Shown in pieces: positions 44,834-53,639 of a stretch of DNA of 64,000 nucleotides (positions within the stretch are counted from its first letter, which is position 1; every line of letters starts with the position of its first letter). Location: the NCBI RefSeq assembly GCF_001679665.1, contig NZ_CP013244.1, positions 1,992,980 to 2,056,979 of the forward strand. Direction: 5' to 3'. Both the position numbers and the translations under genes were made by a program. Below the pieces are notes generated by a model, which worked only from the letters and a program-made list of their open reading frames with translations, searched no databases and was not told the origin of the DNA. This DNA is from Candidatus Viadribacter manganicus. Its GTDB lineage: Bacteria; Pseudomonadota; Alphaproteobacteria; Caulobacterales; Aquidulcibacteraceae.

Positions 44834-45757
44834 ATGAAGAACTGGCTGATTGGCTTGTGCGCGCTCTTTGGCGCGTGCGCGACGCCGCCGAATTGTGAAG
44901 CGCAGCATTCGCCAACAGGCGCAGCGCGCTCAACCCCAATCACCATCGGCACAAGCTACATCCTGCAATCCACGACACTCGGCGATGAACGCCAGATCAA
45001 CGTCTGGGTCCCGTCCGATTACGGCGCCGCCGACAACGCCAACCGGCGCTACAACGTGCTCTATGTTCTCGACGGCGCGCTCGATCAGGACTTTCAGCAC
45101 ATTGCCGGCCTCGGCCAGCTCGGCGCCCTGAGCTGGACCTATGAGCCGCTCATCGTCGTTGGCATCCAAACCAAGGACCGCCGCGCCGAACTCACGCGCC
45201 GTCCGGAAAATGCCCGCCACGGTGCCGAATTTCCGCAAGCAGGGGGCGCGCGCCGCTTCCAGGACTTCATCGCCAGCGAAGTCATCCCGTTCATCGACGC
45301 CAATTATCGAACAGGCGAGGGGCGCGCTCTAATGGGCGAGTCGCTCGCCGGCCTCTTCGTTGTCGACACCTTCCTCCACCGTCCACAGCTCTTCCGCGAC
45401 TACATCGCCATCAGTCCGAGCCTTTGGTGGGACGAGCAGCACTTCGCCCGCGATGGCGGTCGCGATATCCAGGGCCGTGCGTCATCCAACACGCGCATCT
45501 ATCTCGCCATCGCCAACGAAGGCGACGCTACACAAGCGGGGATGAACCGTTTTTTGGGGCTGCTCGAAGCCGCGCCGCCAGGTAGCGTCACGTTCCGCTA
45601 CAGTGATCGCAGCGCCACCGAAACGCACGCGACCATTTATCACGCTGCCGCGCTCGACGCGCTTCGCTGGCTCTACGCCGCGCCCGAGCCGAATTACGGC
45701 CCGTCCCCGTGGTACTACCTCGAAGAGGCCAACCGCCCCGCCGCCCAGGCTCAATAG
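44834..45757 (+). CDS. Exported alpha/beta hydrolase (esterase D/Fes-like)
   Basis: A 307-residue putative esterase. The N-terminus MKNWLIGLCALFGACATPP is a lipoprotein signal with lipobox FGAC. The body fits the esterase D/enterochelin-esterase type: LGDERQINVWVPSDY, YNVLYVLDGALDQDF, EVIPFIDANYRTGEGRALMG and the nucleophile GESLAG near residue 160. ISPSLWWDEQ follows and a His (THATIYHAA) near the end completes the triad. The substrate is unknown. It follows cenR by 4 bases. Confidence 0.83.
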   Translation: MKNWLIGLCALFGACATPPNCEAQHSPTGAARSTPITIGTSYILQSTTLGDERQINVWVPSDYGAADNANRRYNVLYVLDGALDQDFQHIAGLGQLGALSWTYEPLIVVGIQTKDRRAELTRRPENARHGAEFPQAGGARRFQDFIASEVIPFIDANYRTGEGRALMGESLAGLFVVDTFLHRPQLFRDYIAISPSLWWDEQHFARDGGRDIQGRASSNTRIYLAIANEGDATQAGMNRFLGLLEAAPPGSVTFRYSDRSATETHATIYHAAALDALRWLYAAPEPNYGPSPWYYLEEANRPAAQAQ

Positions 45758-45803
45758 GTCTTTATAGGTTTGTTCGTGCGGTAAGGCCGAACTCACAAAA
45801 GAT

Positions 45804-45835
45804 GAAGGCCCGGCTTTCGCCAGGCCTTCTGTCTT
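45804..45835 (+). terminator. Terminator after the esterase gene
   Basis: GAAGGCC (45804-45810) pairs with GGCCTTC (45823-45829), followed by TGTCTT. Confidence 0.7.
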
Positions 45836-45974
45836 CCGAGTGGATTCTTCATCAGCGCTGGCCGTGCGCGGTTAAAAAGGCCAGTGCGGATTTGAACCGG
45901 GAAGCTCCGATTTTCCGGAGCGGCTGTGTTCAGGTGGTTTCGATCGCCGCCCCCTCATTCCGATAAGAGCAAGA

Positions 45975-46150
45975 TGGAGCGTTGCGCGCCGAACCAATGT
46001 GCCCGTGGTCACATGATGTGTTTCGACCACAGGCGCCGGGATTGCGCTGACGACGGCTATCAGGGCGCGCGCGTTAGGGCTAGCAAGGTGGCGGAGCCGG
46101 GGGGCTCTACTACGAAAGCGGTCTTCTCCAGCGATGGAGGAGGCCGTTTT
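45975..46150 (+). ncRNA. Candidate structured non-coding RNA ending in an intrinsic terminator
   Basis: The 517-base gap 45758-46274 has no credible protein gene. It contains a chain of helices. An outer pair is GCGCGCC (45984-45990) with GGCGCGC (46064-46070). Inside is GCCCGTGGTC (46001-46010) with GACCACAGGC (46025-46034, one mismatch). GAGCC-GGGG-GGCTC follows at 46094-46107. A 12-bp hairpin with a GCGA loop at 46119-46146 is then followed by TTTT. That terminator has no protein gene upstream to serve. I recognise no known RNA family (6S, SRP, RNase P and tmRNA signatures were not found). The 5' end is a guess. Confidence 0.38.
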
Positions 46151-46218
46151 CATAAGCGCAACCCGTCAGCGAATACGCCCGCCGCTTGCGGCCACATCAC
46201 GGCGTCAACGCAACGCGC

Positions 46219-46224
46219 TATAAT
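46219..46224 (+). promoter_or_regulatory. TATAAT -10 element before the flippase gene
   Basis: A consensus TATAAT, without a good -35 at 16-18 bases. Transcription would start near 46231, so the ATG at 46233 would be leaderless and the ATG at 46275 would have a 44-base leader. Confidence 0.4.
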
Positions 46225-46274
46225 GCGCACGCATGAGCGGCAGCGATCCGATTTTCGAACCAAGGGCAGGGTCG

Positions 46275-47741
46275 ATGCAGACCCATGCCATCAACGGCGC
46301 GCTCGCCATCGGCATCGCTCAGCTGATCAAGCTACCCTTCCAAATCGGCTCGCTCATCGTGCTGCCGCGGCTGTTGCAGCCGATTGATTACGGTATCTAC
46401 GCGATGATCGATCCGATTGTTGCGATCGCCGCGCTCATTCTCAACTTCGGCATCAGCCAGGCGCTTATCCAGGCGCCGGCGCTTCAGCGTAACCAAGTCG
46501 CCGGTATTTTCTGGATCACCGTGATCGCAAGCTGTGCCGCCGGCGCATTGATGCTCGCCTCCTCGCCGTTAGTGGCCTCGCTCTATCACGAACCGCGCGT
46601 CGCGCTCGTTGCCGCGGTATCGTCGCTGTTTCTCATCTTCACCGGCTTCACTAACGTTCACGAGTCGCTGCTCAACCGCAAAATGAAGTTCGCATGGGTG
46701 GCGATGATCAGCGCGGTCGGCATGGCGCTTGGCTTCGGCGTCAGTCTGATCGCCGCCTATCTCGGGGCCGGATATTGGTCGCTGGCGTTGGGCTTCGCCG
46801 CTCAGCAAGTGGTGAGCCTCGTGGGGTGTTGGCTCGGCGTTGGCTGGATACCGCGCGAGAAGCCGTCGTTCGCAGGGCTCTTCAATTTCTACAAGTTCGG
46901 CGGCCCCGTGATGCTGGCGGATCTCGCAACCGTCACCTCGCGCGAAGCCGACAGTATGCTGATTGGCCGCTACGTCGGCGCTGCCGCGCTCGGCAACTAT
47001 GATCGCGGCAACAAGCTCGCCATCGTTCCGATTCAGCGCATCAACACGGTGCTGCAGCAGCTCCTATTGCCGATCCTTTCGCGCCTGAACGAGGAGGGGG
47101 AACGCTATCGCTACGCCTATCTCCGCATCATCCGCCAGCTCATGCTCTACATCACGCCCGGCGTCGTTGCGGTCGGCGTCACCGCGCCCACCTTGGTGCC
47201 GTTCGTGATCGGCGAACAATGGGCGCCCGCCGCGCCGATCTTCGCGTGGCTCACGCTCGCCGCTCTGCACCGCCCCGTCAGCATGACGATGGACATGCTC
47301 TTCATCAGCCAAGCCCGTACGCGCGACTACATGATTTGGAGCGCCTTCAGCACAATCACCAGCCTCATCTCGTTCGTCATCGGCTTGCGTTGGGGCGTTG
47401 TCGGCGTAGCGGCGGCCTTCGGCATTAGCGATCTTCTACTGCGCATGCCGGCGCTCTGGTGGTGGGTCTCGCGCCGCGGCCCGATCCGCATGGCCGATCT
47501 TTATCTCAGCGCCGCGCCGTTCGCCGCCGGCAGCACCGTGGCTTTCGCCATCGTGAGCGGCTTGCAGCGCATCGCGTTTCCGGGCGTCTTCCAGCAACTC
47601 GCCGCGAGCGCCATCGCTGCTTACGTCGTCGCTTGGGGCACGATTGCACTGTTCAAGCGCGGCCGTTCCACCATGGCTGACAGCGTTCGACTCGTGCGTT
47701 CCGAACTGCCGCGCCTCTTGCGCGGCAAGCGCGCCGCCTAA
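46275..47741 (+). CDS. Oligosaccharide flippase (Wzx/MATE-like polysaccharide transporter)
   Basis: A 488-residue membrane protein of the MVF/MATE polysaccharide-transport superfamily, moving lipid-linked sugar units across the inner membrane. It has the typical start GALAIGIAQLIKLPFQIGSLIVLPRLL, then IDYGIYAMIDPIVAIAALILNFGISQALIQ (given in parts), about 12-14 helices, and FYKFGGPVMLADLATVTSREADSMLIGRYVG in the middle. I prefer the ATG at 46275 (AAGGG upstream) to 46233. No glycosyltransferases adjoin it, so its substrate is open. Confidence 0.82.
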   Translation: MQTHAINGALAIGIAQLIKLPFQIGSLIVLPRLLQPIDYGIYAMIDPIVAIAALILNFGISQALIQAPALQRNQVAGIFWITVIASCAAGALMLASSPLVASLYHEPRVALVAAVSSLFLIFTGFTNVHESLLNRKMKFAWVAMISAVGMALGFGVSLIAAYLGAGYWSLALGFAAQQVVSLVGCWLGVGWIPREKPSFAGLFNFYKFGGPVMLADLATVTSREADSMLIGRYVGAAALGNYDRGNKLAIVPIQRINTVLQQLLLPILSRLNEEGERYRYAYLRIIRQLMLYITPGVVAVGVTAPTLVPFVIGEQWAPAAPIFAWLTLAALHRPVSMTMDMLFISQARTRDYMIWSAFSTITSLISFVIGLRWGVVGVAAAFGISDLLLRMPALWWWVSRRGPIRMADLYLSAAPFAAGSTVAFAIVSGLQRIAFPGVFQQLAASAIAAYVVAWGTIALFKRGRSTMADSVRLVRSELPRLLRGKRAA

Positions 47742-47747
47742 AGAAAA

Positions 47748-47778
47748 CGGCCGCCAGCTCTCGCCAGCGGCCGCATTT
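47748..47778. terminator. Terminator between convergent flippase and pckA genes
   Basis: CGGCCGC (47748-47754) pairs with GCGGCCG (47767-47773), followed by CATTT on the plus strand; the reverse side has GTTTTCTT, so it may serve both genes. Confidence 0.65.
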
Positions 47779-47795
47779 CAGTCCGTCATGCTTGC

Positions 47796-49694
47796 TCAGG
47801 TCGCTGAAGCGTTGCCCGCAACTTGGCGCGGCGCTGCCGCCGCGCGTGCAGCCGCTGCCTTCATCGGCTTGCCGGAGCGCGCTTCACCCAAACGCTCGAT
47901 CAAAGCGGCGTACTCATCCCACAGACGTTGCGGGAGGCGGTCGCCGAACTTCTCGTAGTGCGCCGGGATAAGATCGGCTTCTTCGCCCCACACGTCGAGA
48001 TCGACGCTGGTCAAAGTTTGCATGGCCTCGTCGGTGATCGTGAGCCCGCTGATATCGAGCGCGCCCTTGGCAGGCACAAGGCCGATTGCGGTTTCGTGCG
48101 CTTCAGCTGTGCCGTCGAGACGATCGCTGATCCACTTTAGAACGCGGCTGTTGTCGCCGAAGCCCGGCCAGATGAACTTGCCGTCTTGGTCTTTGCGGAA
48201 CCAGTTCACGAAGTAGATCTTCGGAAGTTGCGCGCCCTGCCGCTCACCGACTTTGAGCCAGTGTGAGAAATAGTCGCCCATATTGTAGCCGCAGAACGGC
48301 AGCATCGCGAACGGGTCGTAGCGAAGTTCGCCGACCTTGTTCTCAGCCGCCGCCGTGCCTTCCGACGCGACGTTCGACGCGAGGAACACGCCATGCGCCC
48401 AATCGAACGCTTCCGTCACCAGCGGCACAGCGCTTGCGCGGCGGCCGCCAAACAGGATCGCATCGATCGGAACGCCCGCCGGATCTTCCCACTCGGGGGC
48501 GATCACGGGGCATTGGCCAGCCGGCACGGCGAAGCGCGAGTTCGGGTGCGCCGCCGGGAATTTTGAATCCGGCAGCCACGCATTGCCTTGCCAGTCAGTG
48601 AGACCCGCCGGCGGTTCTTTGGTCAGGCCTTCCCACCAAACGTCGCCGTCCTTGGTGAGCGCGACGTTAGTGAACACGGTGTTGGAGTGCAGCGTGTCGA
48701 GCGCCGATTTGTTGGTTTTCGAACCGGTGCCCGGCGCAACGCCGAAAAAGCCCGCTTCCGGGTTGATCGCGTAGAGCTTGCCGTCGTCGCCAAAACGCAT
48801 CCAGCAAATGTCGTCGCCGATCGTCTCGGCCTTCCAGCCTGGGATCGTCGGTTGCAGCATGGCGAGATTGGTCTTGCCGCAGGCGGACGGGAACGCCGCC
48901 GCGACGTACTTCACGTCGCCCTTCGGGTTCGTCAGCTTCAAGATCAGCATGTGCTCGGCGAGCCAACCCTCATCGCGCGCCATCACCGAAGCGATGCGCA
49001 GCGCAAAGCACTTCTTACCCAGCAGCGCGTTGCCGCCGTAGCCGGAGCCGTAGCTCCAAATCTCGCGCGTTTCCGGGAAATGGACGATCCACTTTTCTTC
49101 GTTGCAAGGCCAAGCCACATCTTTTTGGCCCGGCTGCAAAGGCGCGCCGAGCGTGTGCACTGCCGGCACGAAGAAGCCGTCTTCGCCCATTTCATCGAGC
49201 GCGCCTTTGCCCATGCGGGTCATGATGCGCATCGAAGCGGCGACGTAACCGGAATCGGTGATCTCGACGCCGAGCTGTGAAATCTTCGAGCCCAGTGGAC
49301 CCATGCAGAACGGCACGACGTACATCGTGCGGCCGCGCATGCAGCCATCGAACAGCGTGCCAAGCTTGGCGCGCATTTCCGTTGGCGCCATCCAATTGTT
49401 GGTCGGGCCGGCGTCGGCTTTGTTTTCAGGGCAGATGTAAGTCTGCTTCTCGACGCGTGCGACATCCTTTGGATCGGATGCAGCGTAGAACGAGTTCGGA
49501 CGCGCCTCCGGATTAAGCTGCTTTAGCGTGCCGGCCGCGACGAGCTCTTTCGTCAGGCGATGCCACTCAAGCTCCGAGCCGTCGCACCAATAGACGCGAT
49601 CAGGCTTGGTCAGCGCTGCAATTTCCTCAACCCAAGCGATGAGCTTTTTATGGTTCGTCGGGGCGGGGTGCAGGCCGGCGATGTGTTGCGTCAC
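47796..49694 (-). CDS. pckA: Phosphoenolpyruvate carboxykinase (GTP-type)
   Basis: Converts oxaloacetate to PEP with GTP, the gluconeogenic entry step. At 632 residues it has [39 protein letters not shown], the GTP-PEPCK P-loop [14 protein letters not shown] near residue 270, and [16 protein letters not shown]. This is the GTP form; the ATP form common in other alphaproteobacteria has a different P-loop. The start is GTG at 49694 after GGAGGG. Its leader contains a hairpin (49708-49728) just before the ribosome-binding site and a TTGACA on the minus strand at 49772-49777. Confidence 0.96.
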   Translation of the reverse strand: MTQHIAGLHPAPTNHKKLIAWVEEIAALTKPDRVYWCDGSELEWHRLTKELVAAGTLKQLNPEARPNSFYAASDPKDVARVEKQTYICPENKADAGPTNNWMAPTEMRAKLGTLFDGCMRGRTMYVVPFCMGPLGSKISQLGVEITDSGYVAASMRIMTRMGKGALDEMGEDGFFVPAVHTLGAPLQPGQKDVAWPCNEEKWIVHFPETREIWSYGSGYGGNALLGKKCFALRIASVMARDEGWLAEHMLILKLTNPKGDVKYVAAAFPSACGKTNLAMLQPTIPGWKAETIGDDICWMRFGDDGKLYAINPEAGFFGVAPGTGSKTNKSALDTLHSNTVFTNVALTKDGDVWWEGLTKEPPAGLTDWQGNAWLPDSKFPAAHPNSRFAVPAGQCPVIAPEWEDPAGVPIDAILFGGRRASAVPLVTEAFDWAHGVFLASNVASEGTAAAENKVGELRYDPFAMLPFCGYNMGDYFSHWLKVGERQGAQLPKIYFVNWFRKDQDGKFIWPGFGDNSRVLKWISDRLDGTAEAHETAIGLVPAKGALDISGLTITDEAMQTLTSVDLDVWGEEADLIPAHYEKFGDRLPQRLWDEYAALIERLGEARSGKPMKAAAARAAAAPRQVAGNASAT

Positions 49695-49707
49695 AGAATC
49701 CCTCCAG

Positions 49708-49728
49708 GCGCCGCATTTTTGGCGGCGC
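49708..49728 (-). promoter_or_regulatory. Leader hairpin in front of the pckA ribosome-binding site
   Basis: GCGCCGC (49708-49714) pairs with GCGGCGC (49722-49728). On the mRNA the hairpin ends 2-3 bases before GGAGGG, so it could affect translation or message stability. The possible -35 TTGACA (49772-49777, minus strand) lacks a convincing -10. Confidence 0.35.
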
Positions 49729-49902
49729 TCCAGTCGCGTTTCTTCCCAAAGTCTAGGCTGCGGCTTTTATGTCAAACGCGTTCTTCGGGCCACTGTGACA
49801 GAGGCAACAATACACCAATGACACCGGTGGCAATTGCGTTTGAGGGGCTGCCTTGCGCAGTTGGCGCCCTTCACGCCGCGCGTTGCTCGAGAACGCTTGG
49901 AG

Positions 49903-51741
49903 TTAACCTTGCGCCGCCGCCCAATCGTGCAGGACCCGCTCCAACACAGAGAGCGGCACCGCGCCATTCGCGAGCATCGTGTCGTGGAAGGTCTTGAGAT
50001 CGAAGCGCGGCCCAAGCGTGGTCGTAGCTTGTTGCCGTATGCGATTAATCGCCTGGCGGCCGATCATGTACGCGCAGGCTTGGCCTGGGTTCACGCAATA
50101 GCGCTCGATTTCCGTCGTCACCGAAGATTCCAGATCGCCGGTTGCTTCCATCATCGATTGGATCGCCTGCTCACGCGTCCAGCGCTTGTGGTGAAGGCCC
50201 GTGTCGCAGACTAGGCGCGAGGCGCGGAACGTCGCCGATTGCAGATACCCCAAACGTCCGAGCCGGTTGTTGGCATAGGCGCCAAGTTCATCAGCGAGTT
50301 GCTCCGCATAAAGCCCCCAACCTTCGCTGAAGGCCGAGAAGCCAAGCATGGCGCTACGAATGAACGGAATTGAGCCGGATTCTTGTTGGATTGAGATCTG
50401 CCAGTGATGACCCGGAACGCCTTCATGATAGTTCAGTGTCGGCAGCGTAAAGCGCGGCCATTCGCCGGTGTCGCGCAGATTGATGAAATATGCGCCCGGC
50501 CGTGAACCATCGAGCGCCGCGCGCTGATAGTAGCCGCCCGGCGCACCCGCTTCCGTAAACGGCGGTACCCGGCGTATTTCGAGCTGCGCGCGCGCAAGTG
50601 TGTTGAATGCGCGTGGCATCATTGCTTCGATTTCGCGCGTTTGTGCGTTGAGATCGGTAAGGATCTGTTCGCGGCCTGCATCGGTGTTCGGATAGAGCTG
50701 ATCCGGCCGGCGCGAGAGTTCTTGCACGCGTTGCGCAACACTGCCGCGTGTCATGCCTTCGGCGCGCAAAATGGCGGCCATTTCGCTGTTGAACTGCGCG
50801 ATCAGTTCAAGGCCGACATTGTGGATCTCATCCGGCGACATGTTCGTTGTCGTCCGTGAACGCAGCGCCACGGCGTACATCTCCGCGCCTTGCGGCAAAC
50901 GCCAGATACCTGCGTCATGCACGGCTTGCGGCCGCACGCGTTGAAGCGCTGCGATTTGGCGCTGGACGGCAGGGATTACGCGCTCACGCACCGCCGCTTC
51001 GGCGCGGCTCATATAGCCGGCGCGTGACGCCTCGGGGATCGCTTGCACATCAGGCAAGCGGCGCACCAATGATTGCACTAAAATATTTTGGTTAGGTGCG
51101 CCCTCAGCGAAGCGCCCAAGCTGAAGCACCGCCTTGTCGATCGCGAAATCCGGCGGAATGACGCCCGCCGCCGCATCCTCCGCGATGATCGCCGTCTCAG
51201 CGTCAAGCTGACCGACAAAGCCGTCAATCCGGGCAAGATACCCGTCGGCTTCATCAACGCTGCGAAGTGGATGCTGCTCGTTGAGGAAGTTCGGCATCGA
51301 GCGATAAGCGCCCGTGAGCTGCGTCACCACATAAGGCGAGCCAGCGCCGCCGCCGACTTCGAAAGCGCTGCTATCCAACGAGTTGACCCATGCGGTCTCA
51401 ACCACATCGTACGTCACCCGATCTCGCGGCGTGAGCGCGTCGCGGTTGATCGCGCGCAATTCATTCAACGAGGTTTGCTGTAGCGCCCGCGCCTCGCGTG
51501 CCGCGGCTTTTGAAGCATCGCTCACTTTGTCGATGAAGCGATAGCCGGCCCGCTCTTCGGTTAAACCAAGGCTGGTGCACCGTTCTGGCGAACGGCGAAG
51601 TGAGTTGGCGACGGATCGATCCAGCACGGCGTTGAACGTGGCGCTCACATCTGGTGTTGGCCTCGCCGCTGTTGCGCAGCCTGAAAGCACCGCGATGCTG
51701 GCCGCGCCTGCGCCCAAAACGGCGCGCCGAGAAATGTGCAT
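49903..51741 (-). CDS. DUF885 family exported lipoprotein (predicted metallopeptidase-like)
   Basis: A 612-residue protein. The Tat-type lipoprotein signal is SRRAVLGAGAASIAVLSGCA (twin Arg and lipobox LSGC). The DUF885 landmarks are NYHEGVPGHHWQ near 395 and SEGWGLYAEQLADELGAY near 425, a His/Glu arrangement like zinc peptidases, plus YMIGRQAINRIRQQA. Family activity is not established to my knowledge. I chose the ATG at 51741 at the signal peptide; the frame extends to 51783. Confidence 0.85.
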   Translation of the reverse strand: MHISRRAVLGAGAASIAVLSGCATAARPTPDVSATFNAVLDRSVANSLRRSPERCTSLGLTEERAGYRFIDKVSDASKAAAREARALQQTSLNELRAINRDALTPRDRVTYDVVETAWVNSLDSSAFEVGGGAGSPYVVTQLTGAYRSMPNFLNEQHPLRSVDEADGYLARIDGFVGQLDAETAIIAEDAAAGVIPPDFAIDKAVLQLGRFAEGAPNQNILVQSLVRRLPDVQAIPEASRAGYMSRAEAAVRERVIPAVQRQIAALQRVRPQAVHDAGIWRLPQGAEMYAVALRSRTTTNMSPDEIHNVGLELIAQFNSEMAAILRAEGMTRGSVAQRVQELSRRPDQLYPNTDAGREQILTDLNAQTREIEAMMPRAFNTLARAQLEIRRVPPFTEAGAPGGYYQRAALDGSRPGAYFINLRDTGEWPRFTLPTLNYHEGVPGHHWQISIQQESGSIPFIRSAMLGFSAFSEGWGLYAEQLADELGAYANNRLGRLGYLQSATFRASRLVCDTGLHHKRWTREQAIQSMMEATGDLESSVTTEIERYCVNPGQACAYMIGRQAINRIRQQATTTLGPRFDLKTFHDTMLANGAVPLSVLERVLHDWAAAQG

Positions 51742-51815
51742 GATCGATCCCCGTATTGCTTGGCGTTCACTGTAGCGATGCAATCGTGCGTCTCAATTGG
51801 CGCGCGACGAAAGTC

Positions 51816-52607
51816 TCAAAGTTTCAAACCGGCCACGACCGGAACATGGTCGCTCGGCCGCTCCCACGAGCGCACCGGCACGTGAATATGAAACGCAGCT
51901 GCTTGTGAGGTCACAGCGATATCGCTTGTGGCCCAGATGTGATCGAGACGGCGACCACGATTGTTCTTGGTCCAGTCGGGGCTGCGATAGCTCCACCAGG
52001 TAAAGAGCTTTTCCGGATCAGGTTTGTGCGCACGCGCTAAGTCAACAAAGCCGCCCAGATCGCGCACGGCGTTCAGGCGGTCGGTTTCACCCGGCGTATG
52101 CGACACGACGTTGAGCAATTGCTTGTGGCTCCAAACGTCGAACTCCCCCGGCGCCACATTGAGATCGCCAACAAGCACTGTCGGCGTTCCACCTTTGCGC
52201 TTCTTGTAGAGCGTTTTCATCCTGTCGAGCACGTTGAGCTTGTGGGCGAACTTTGGGTTCGTCAGCTCCGGCACGTCCGCGCCCGCGGGCACATAAAGAT
52301 TGTGCACTTCGATGCCCTCAATCAGCGCGGCTGCAATGCGCGCTTCTTTCTTCGGACAGATCGCTGGCGCTTCGACCGGTTCGAGCTTCACGCGAGAAAC
52401 GATGGCAACGCCATGCCAGCCTTTCTGGCCGACCACGTGCATGTGCTTGTAGCCCGCCTCCTTGAAAGCCTTGGCCGGAAACTCGCCATCGCGGCATTTG
52501 ATTTCCTGCAGGCATAAAACGTCGGGCTTCGCTTCGGCCAGGAAGCGGCAAACCATGCCAATGCGCAGGCGCACGGAATTGATGTTCCAGGTCGCGATTT
52601 TCAGCAT
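51816..52607 (-). CDS. xthA: Exodeoxyribonuclease III / AP endonuclease
   Basis: Repairs abasic sites. At 263 residues it has KIATWNINSVRLR (metal-site Asn), CLQEIKCRDGEFP (catalytic Glu), GDLNVAPGEFDVW, GRRLDHIWAT and WERPSDHVPVVA (catalytic Asp-His). The ATG at 52607 gives the standard length; the frame continues 69 codons upstream through a hairpin terminator and is not coding there. The upstream region holds a candidate small RNA or attenuator. Confidence 0.95.
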   Translation of the reverse strand: MLKIATWNINSVRLRIGMVCRFLAEAKPDVLCLQEIKCRDGEFPAKAFKEAGYKHMHVVGQKGWHGVAIVSRVKLEPVEAPAICPKKEARIAAALIEGIEVHNLYVPAGADVPELTNPKFAHKLNVLDRMKTLYKKRKGGTPTVLVGDLNVAPGEFDVWSHKQLLNVVSHTPGETDRLNAVRDLGGFVDLARAHKPDPEKLFTWWSYRSPDWTKNNRGRRLDHIWATSDIAVTSQAAAFHIHVPVRSWERPSDHVPVVAGLKL

Positions 52608-52644
52608 CGAATGTGTTTGGCGGTTTGAGAGCTCAGATTCAAAG

Positions 52645-52806
52645 GGCCAAGAAAAAGAAAGAGGCCCGATCGCAGTCCGCGACCGGGCCTCGATTTTTGC
52701 GCCTTTAAGGGGGCGCTTTCTCGCCGGCAGGGGATTCCGGCAAAGCCGCCGCGCTGGATCCGTCAGCGGGGGGACGACGCCATCCAGGGGATGAGCGGCG
52801 GCTCGA
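52645..52806 (-). ncRNA. Candidate small RNA or attenuated leader upstream of xthA
   Basis: On the minus strand a promoter-like pair (see 52812-52840) is followed by a chain of helices. These are GCCGCCGC/GCGGCGGC (52795-52802 with 52745-52752), an inner CTGGAT/ATCCAG (52782-52787 with 52754-52759), CCGGC-type and GCGCC/GGCGC hairpins, and a terminator. The unpaired parts are C-rich (TCCCCCC in the inner loop, ATCCCC twice), as in alphaproteobacterial sRNAs that bind Shine-Dalgarno sequences. Length is about 155 nt. The terminator ends 43 bases before the xthA ATG, so it could instead be a regulated leader of xthA. No known family recognised. Confidence 0.55.
52651..52691 (-). terminator. Strong terminator of the candidate small RNA (possibly bidirectional)
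   Basis: On the minus strand GAGGCCCG and CGGGCCTC (52684-52691 and 52661-52668) pair. The stem extends through TCGC/GCGA to about 13 bp and is followed by TTTCTTTTTCTT. On the plus strand the same stem is followed by GATTTTT, but no plus-strand gene precedes it. Confidence 0.8.
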
Positions 52807-52811
52807 TGTTG

Positions 52812-52840
52812 CATATACGCTACATGGGCGGAAAAAGCAA
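52812..52840 (-). promoter_or_regulatory. Promoter-like -35/-10 pair for the candidate small RNA
   Basis: TTGCTT (52835-52840) and TATATG (52812-52817) on the minus strand, separated by 17 bases, predict a start near 52805. Directly upstream is a perfect 14-base palindrome TTTCATTAATGAAA (52843-52856), a possible operator. Confidence 0.55.
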
Positions 52841-52883
52841 GATTTCATTAATGAAACTTCTTGCCCTCCTTCGCCTTAATTCG

Positions 52884-53516
52884 TCAGCGGCGGCTCGGCG
52901 CAACCACGTCTTCGAGACGGAAGAGACTACGGTCGAAACTTGCCGGCTGCGTGATGTCTGAAAGCGTAATCCGCGTCCGGGCGCCGGTTGCGTCGATGAC
53001 GTCCCATGAACGCAGTTCGGCGTTCGGACCTTGGAATTGCAGCGTGATCTGGCCGTCGGTTTGACCCGAACGATCGCGCGCGGTGATCATAAGCCAGGGC
53101 CCTGCGCGCGAAACACGCAGCACCCGCGCATCGCGCTCAAGATTGATGGTTTGGCCGAGAATGAGGTTCAGCGGTGTTGAACGGATTGGCGTTCGTTCTG
53201 TTGTGCGAAGCTCGGTATCGCGCATCGCGACGACGCTGCCGTCTGCAACGATCAGCAAAGTTGCAGGAGGATCGTACTGGAAGCGCAAACGCCCTGGCCG
53301 CTGCATGTAGAACATGCCGCTTGCACGCGCGCCGCCGGGCGAGCTTTGAATGAATCGGCCCTGCAGCCGCTGAACTGCGTTCAAGGAGCGGTTCGCGAGC
53401 GCCAAACCTTCGGCGCGATCTGCGCCTTCGAGCACGACGGGAGTCGCCTGCTGCGCGTAAGCGGCTGGAGCAAGCACGAGGGCGGAAAGGCCCAGGAGGG
53501 CGAAGCGTCTGTTCAT
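52884..53516 (-). CDS. lolA: Outer-membrane lipoprotein carrier LolA
   Basis: Periplasmic chaperone carrying lipoproteins to the outer membrane. The 210-residue protein has a signal peptide NRRFALLGLSALVLAPAAYA. The LolA body follows: QRLQGRFIQSSPGG, SGMFYMQRPGRLRFQYDPPA, LLIVADGSVVAMRD, RSTPLNLILGQ and ITLQFQGPNAELRSWDVIDA. I chose the ATG at 53516; 53525 and 53540 are in frame and none has a good ribosome-binding site. The candidate small RNA gene lies just downstream on the same strand. Confidence 0.88.
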   Translation of the reverse strand: MNRRFALLGLSALVLAPAAYAQQATPVVLEGADRAEGLALANRSLNAVQRLQGRFIQSSPGGARASGMFYMQRPGRLRFQYDPPATLLIVADGSVVAMRDTELRTTERTPIRSTPLNLILGQTINLERDARVLRVSRAGPWLMITARDRSGQTDGQITLQFQGPNAELRSWDVIDATGARTRITLSDITQPASFDRSLFRLEDVVAPSRR

Positions 53517-53639
53517 GTGGGTCATGTGCCCAAAACGCATGGCGAAAAAAAGGGTTCACGTTGCCCAGAAATGGCCTTTTCGCTTCAGTTTCGGTTCAGG
53601 TAGACCGGGAGGCGATTTGGCTTCGCGGGGGCGGCAAAC

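Noticed and set aside
45890..45960. tRNA-like text (GGATTTGAACCGGG, i.e. GGTTCAAATCC on the minus strand) after the esterase gene
   Set aside because: The putative T stem does not pair (CCCGG against CCGCA), no acceptor stem partner is found at tRNA distance, and no anticodon arm forms; not a tRNA or tmRNA by eye.
46233..46274. Leaderless start of the flippase at 46233
   Set aside because: Possible given the TATAAT at 46219, but the ATG at 46275 has AAGGG at good spacing and the family similarity begins there.
52608..52814. In-frame N-terminal extension of xthA
   Set aside because: The extension would run through a 13-bp hairpin terminator with a T-rich tail and gives no family similarity; the ATG at 52607 gives the normal XthA length.
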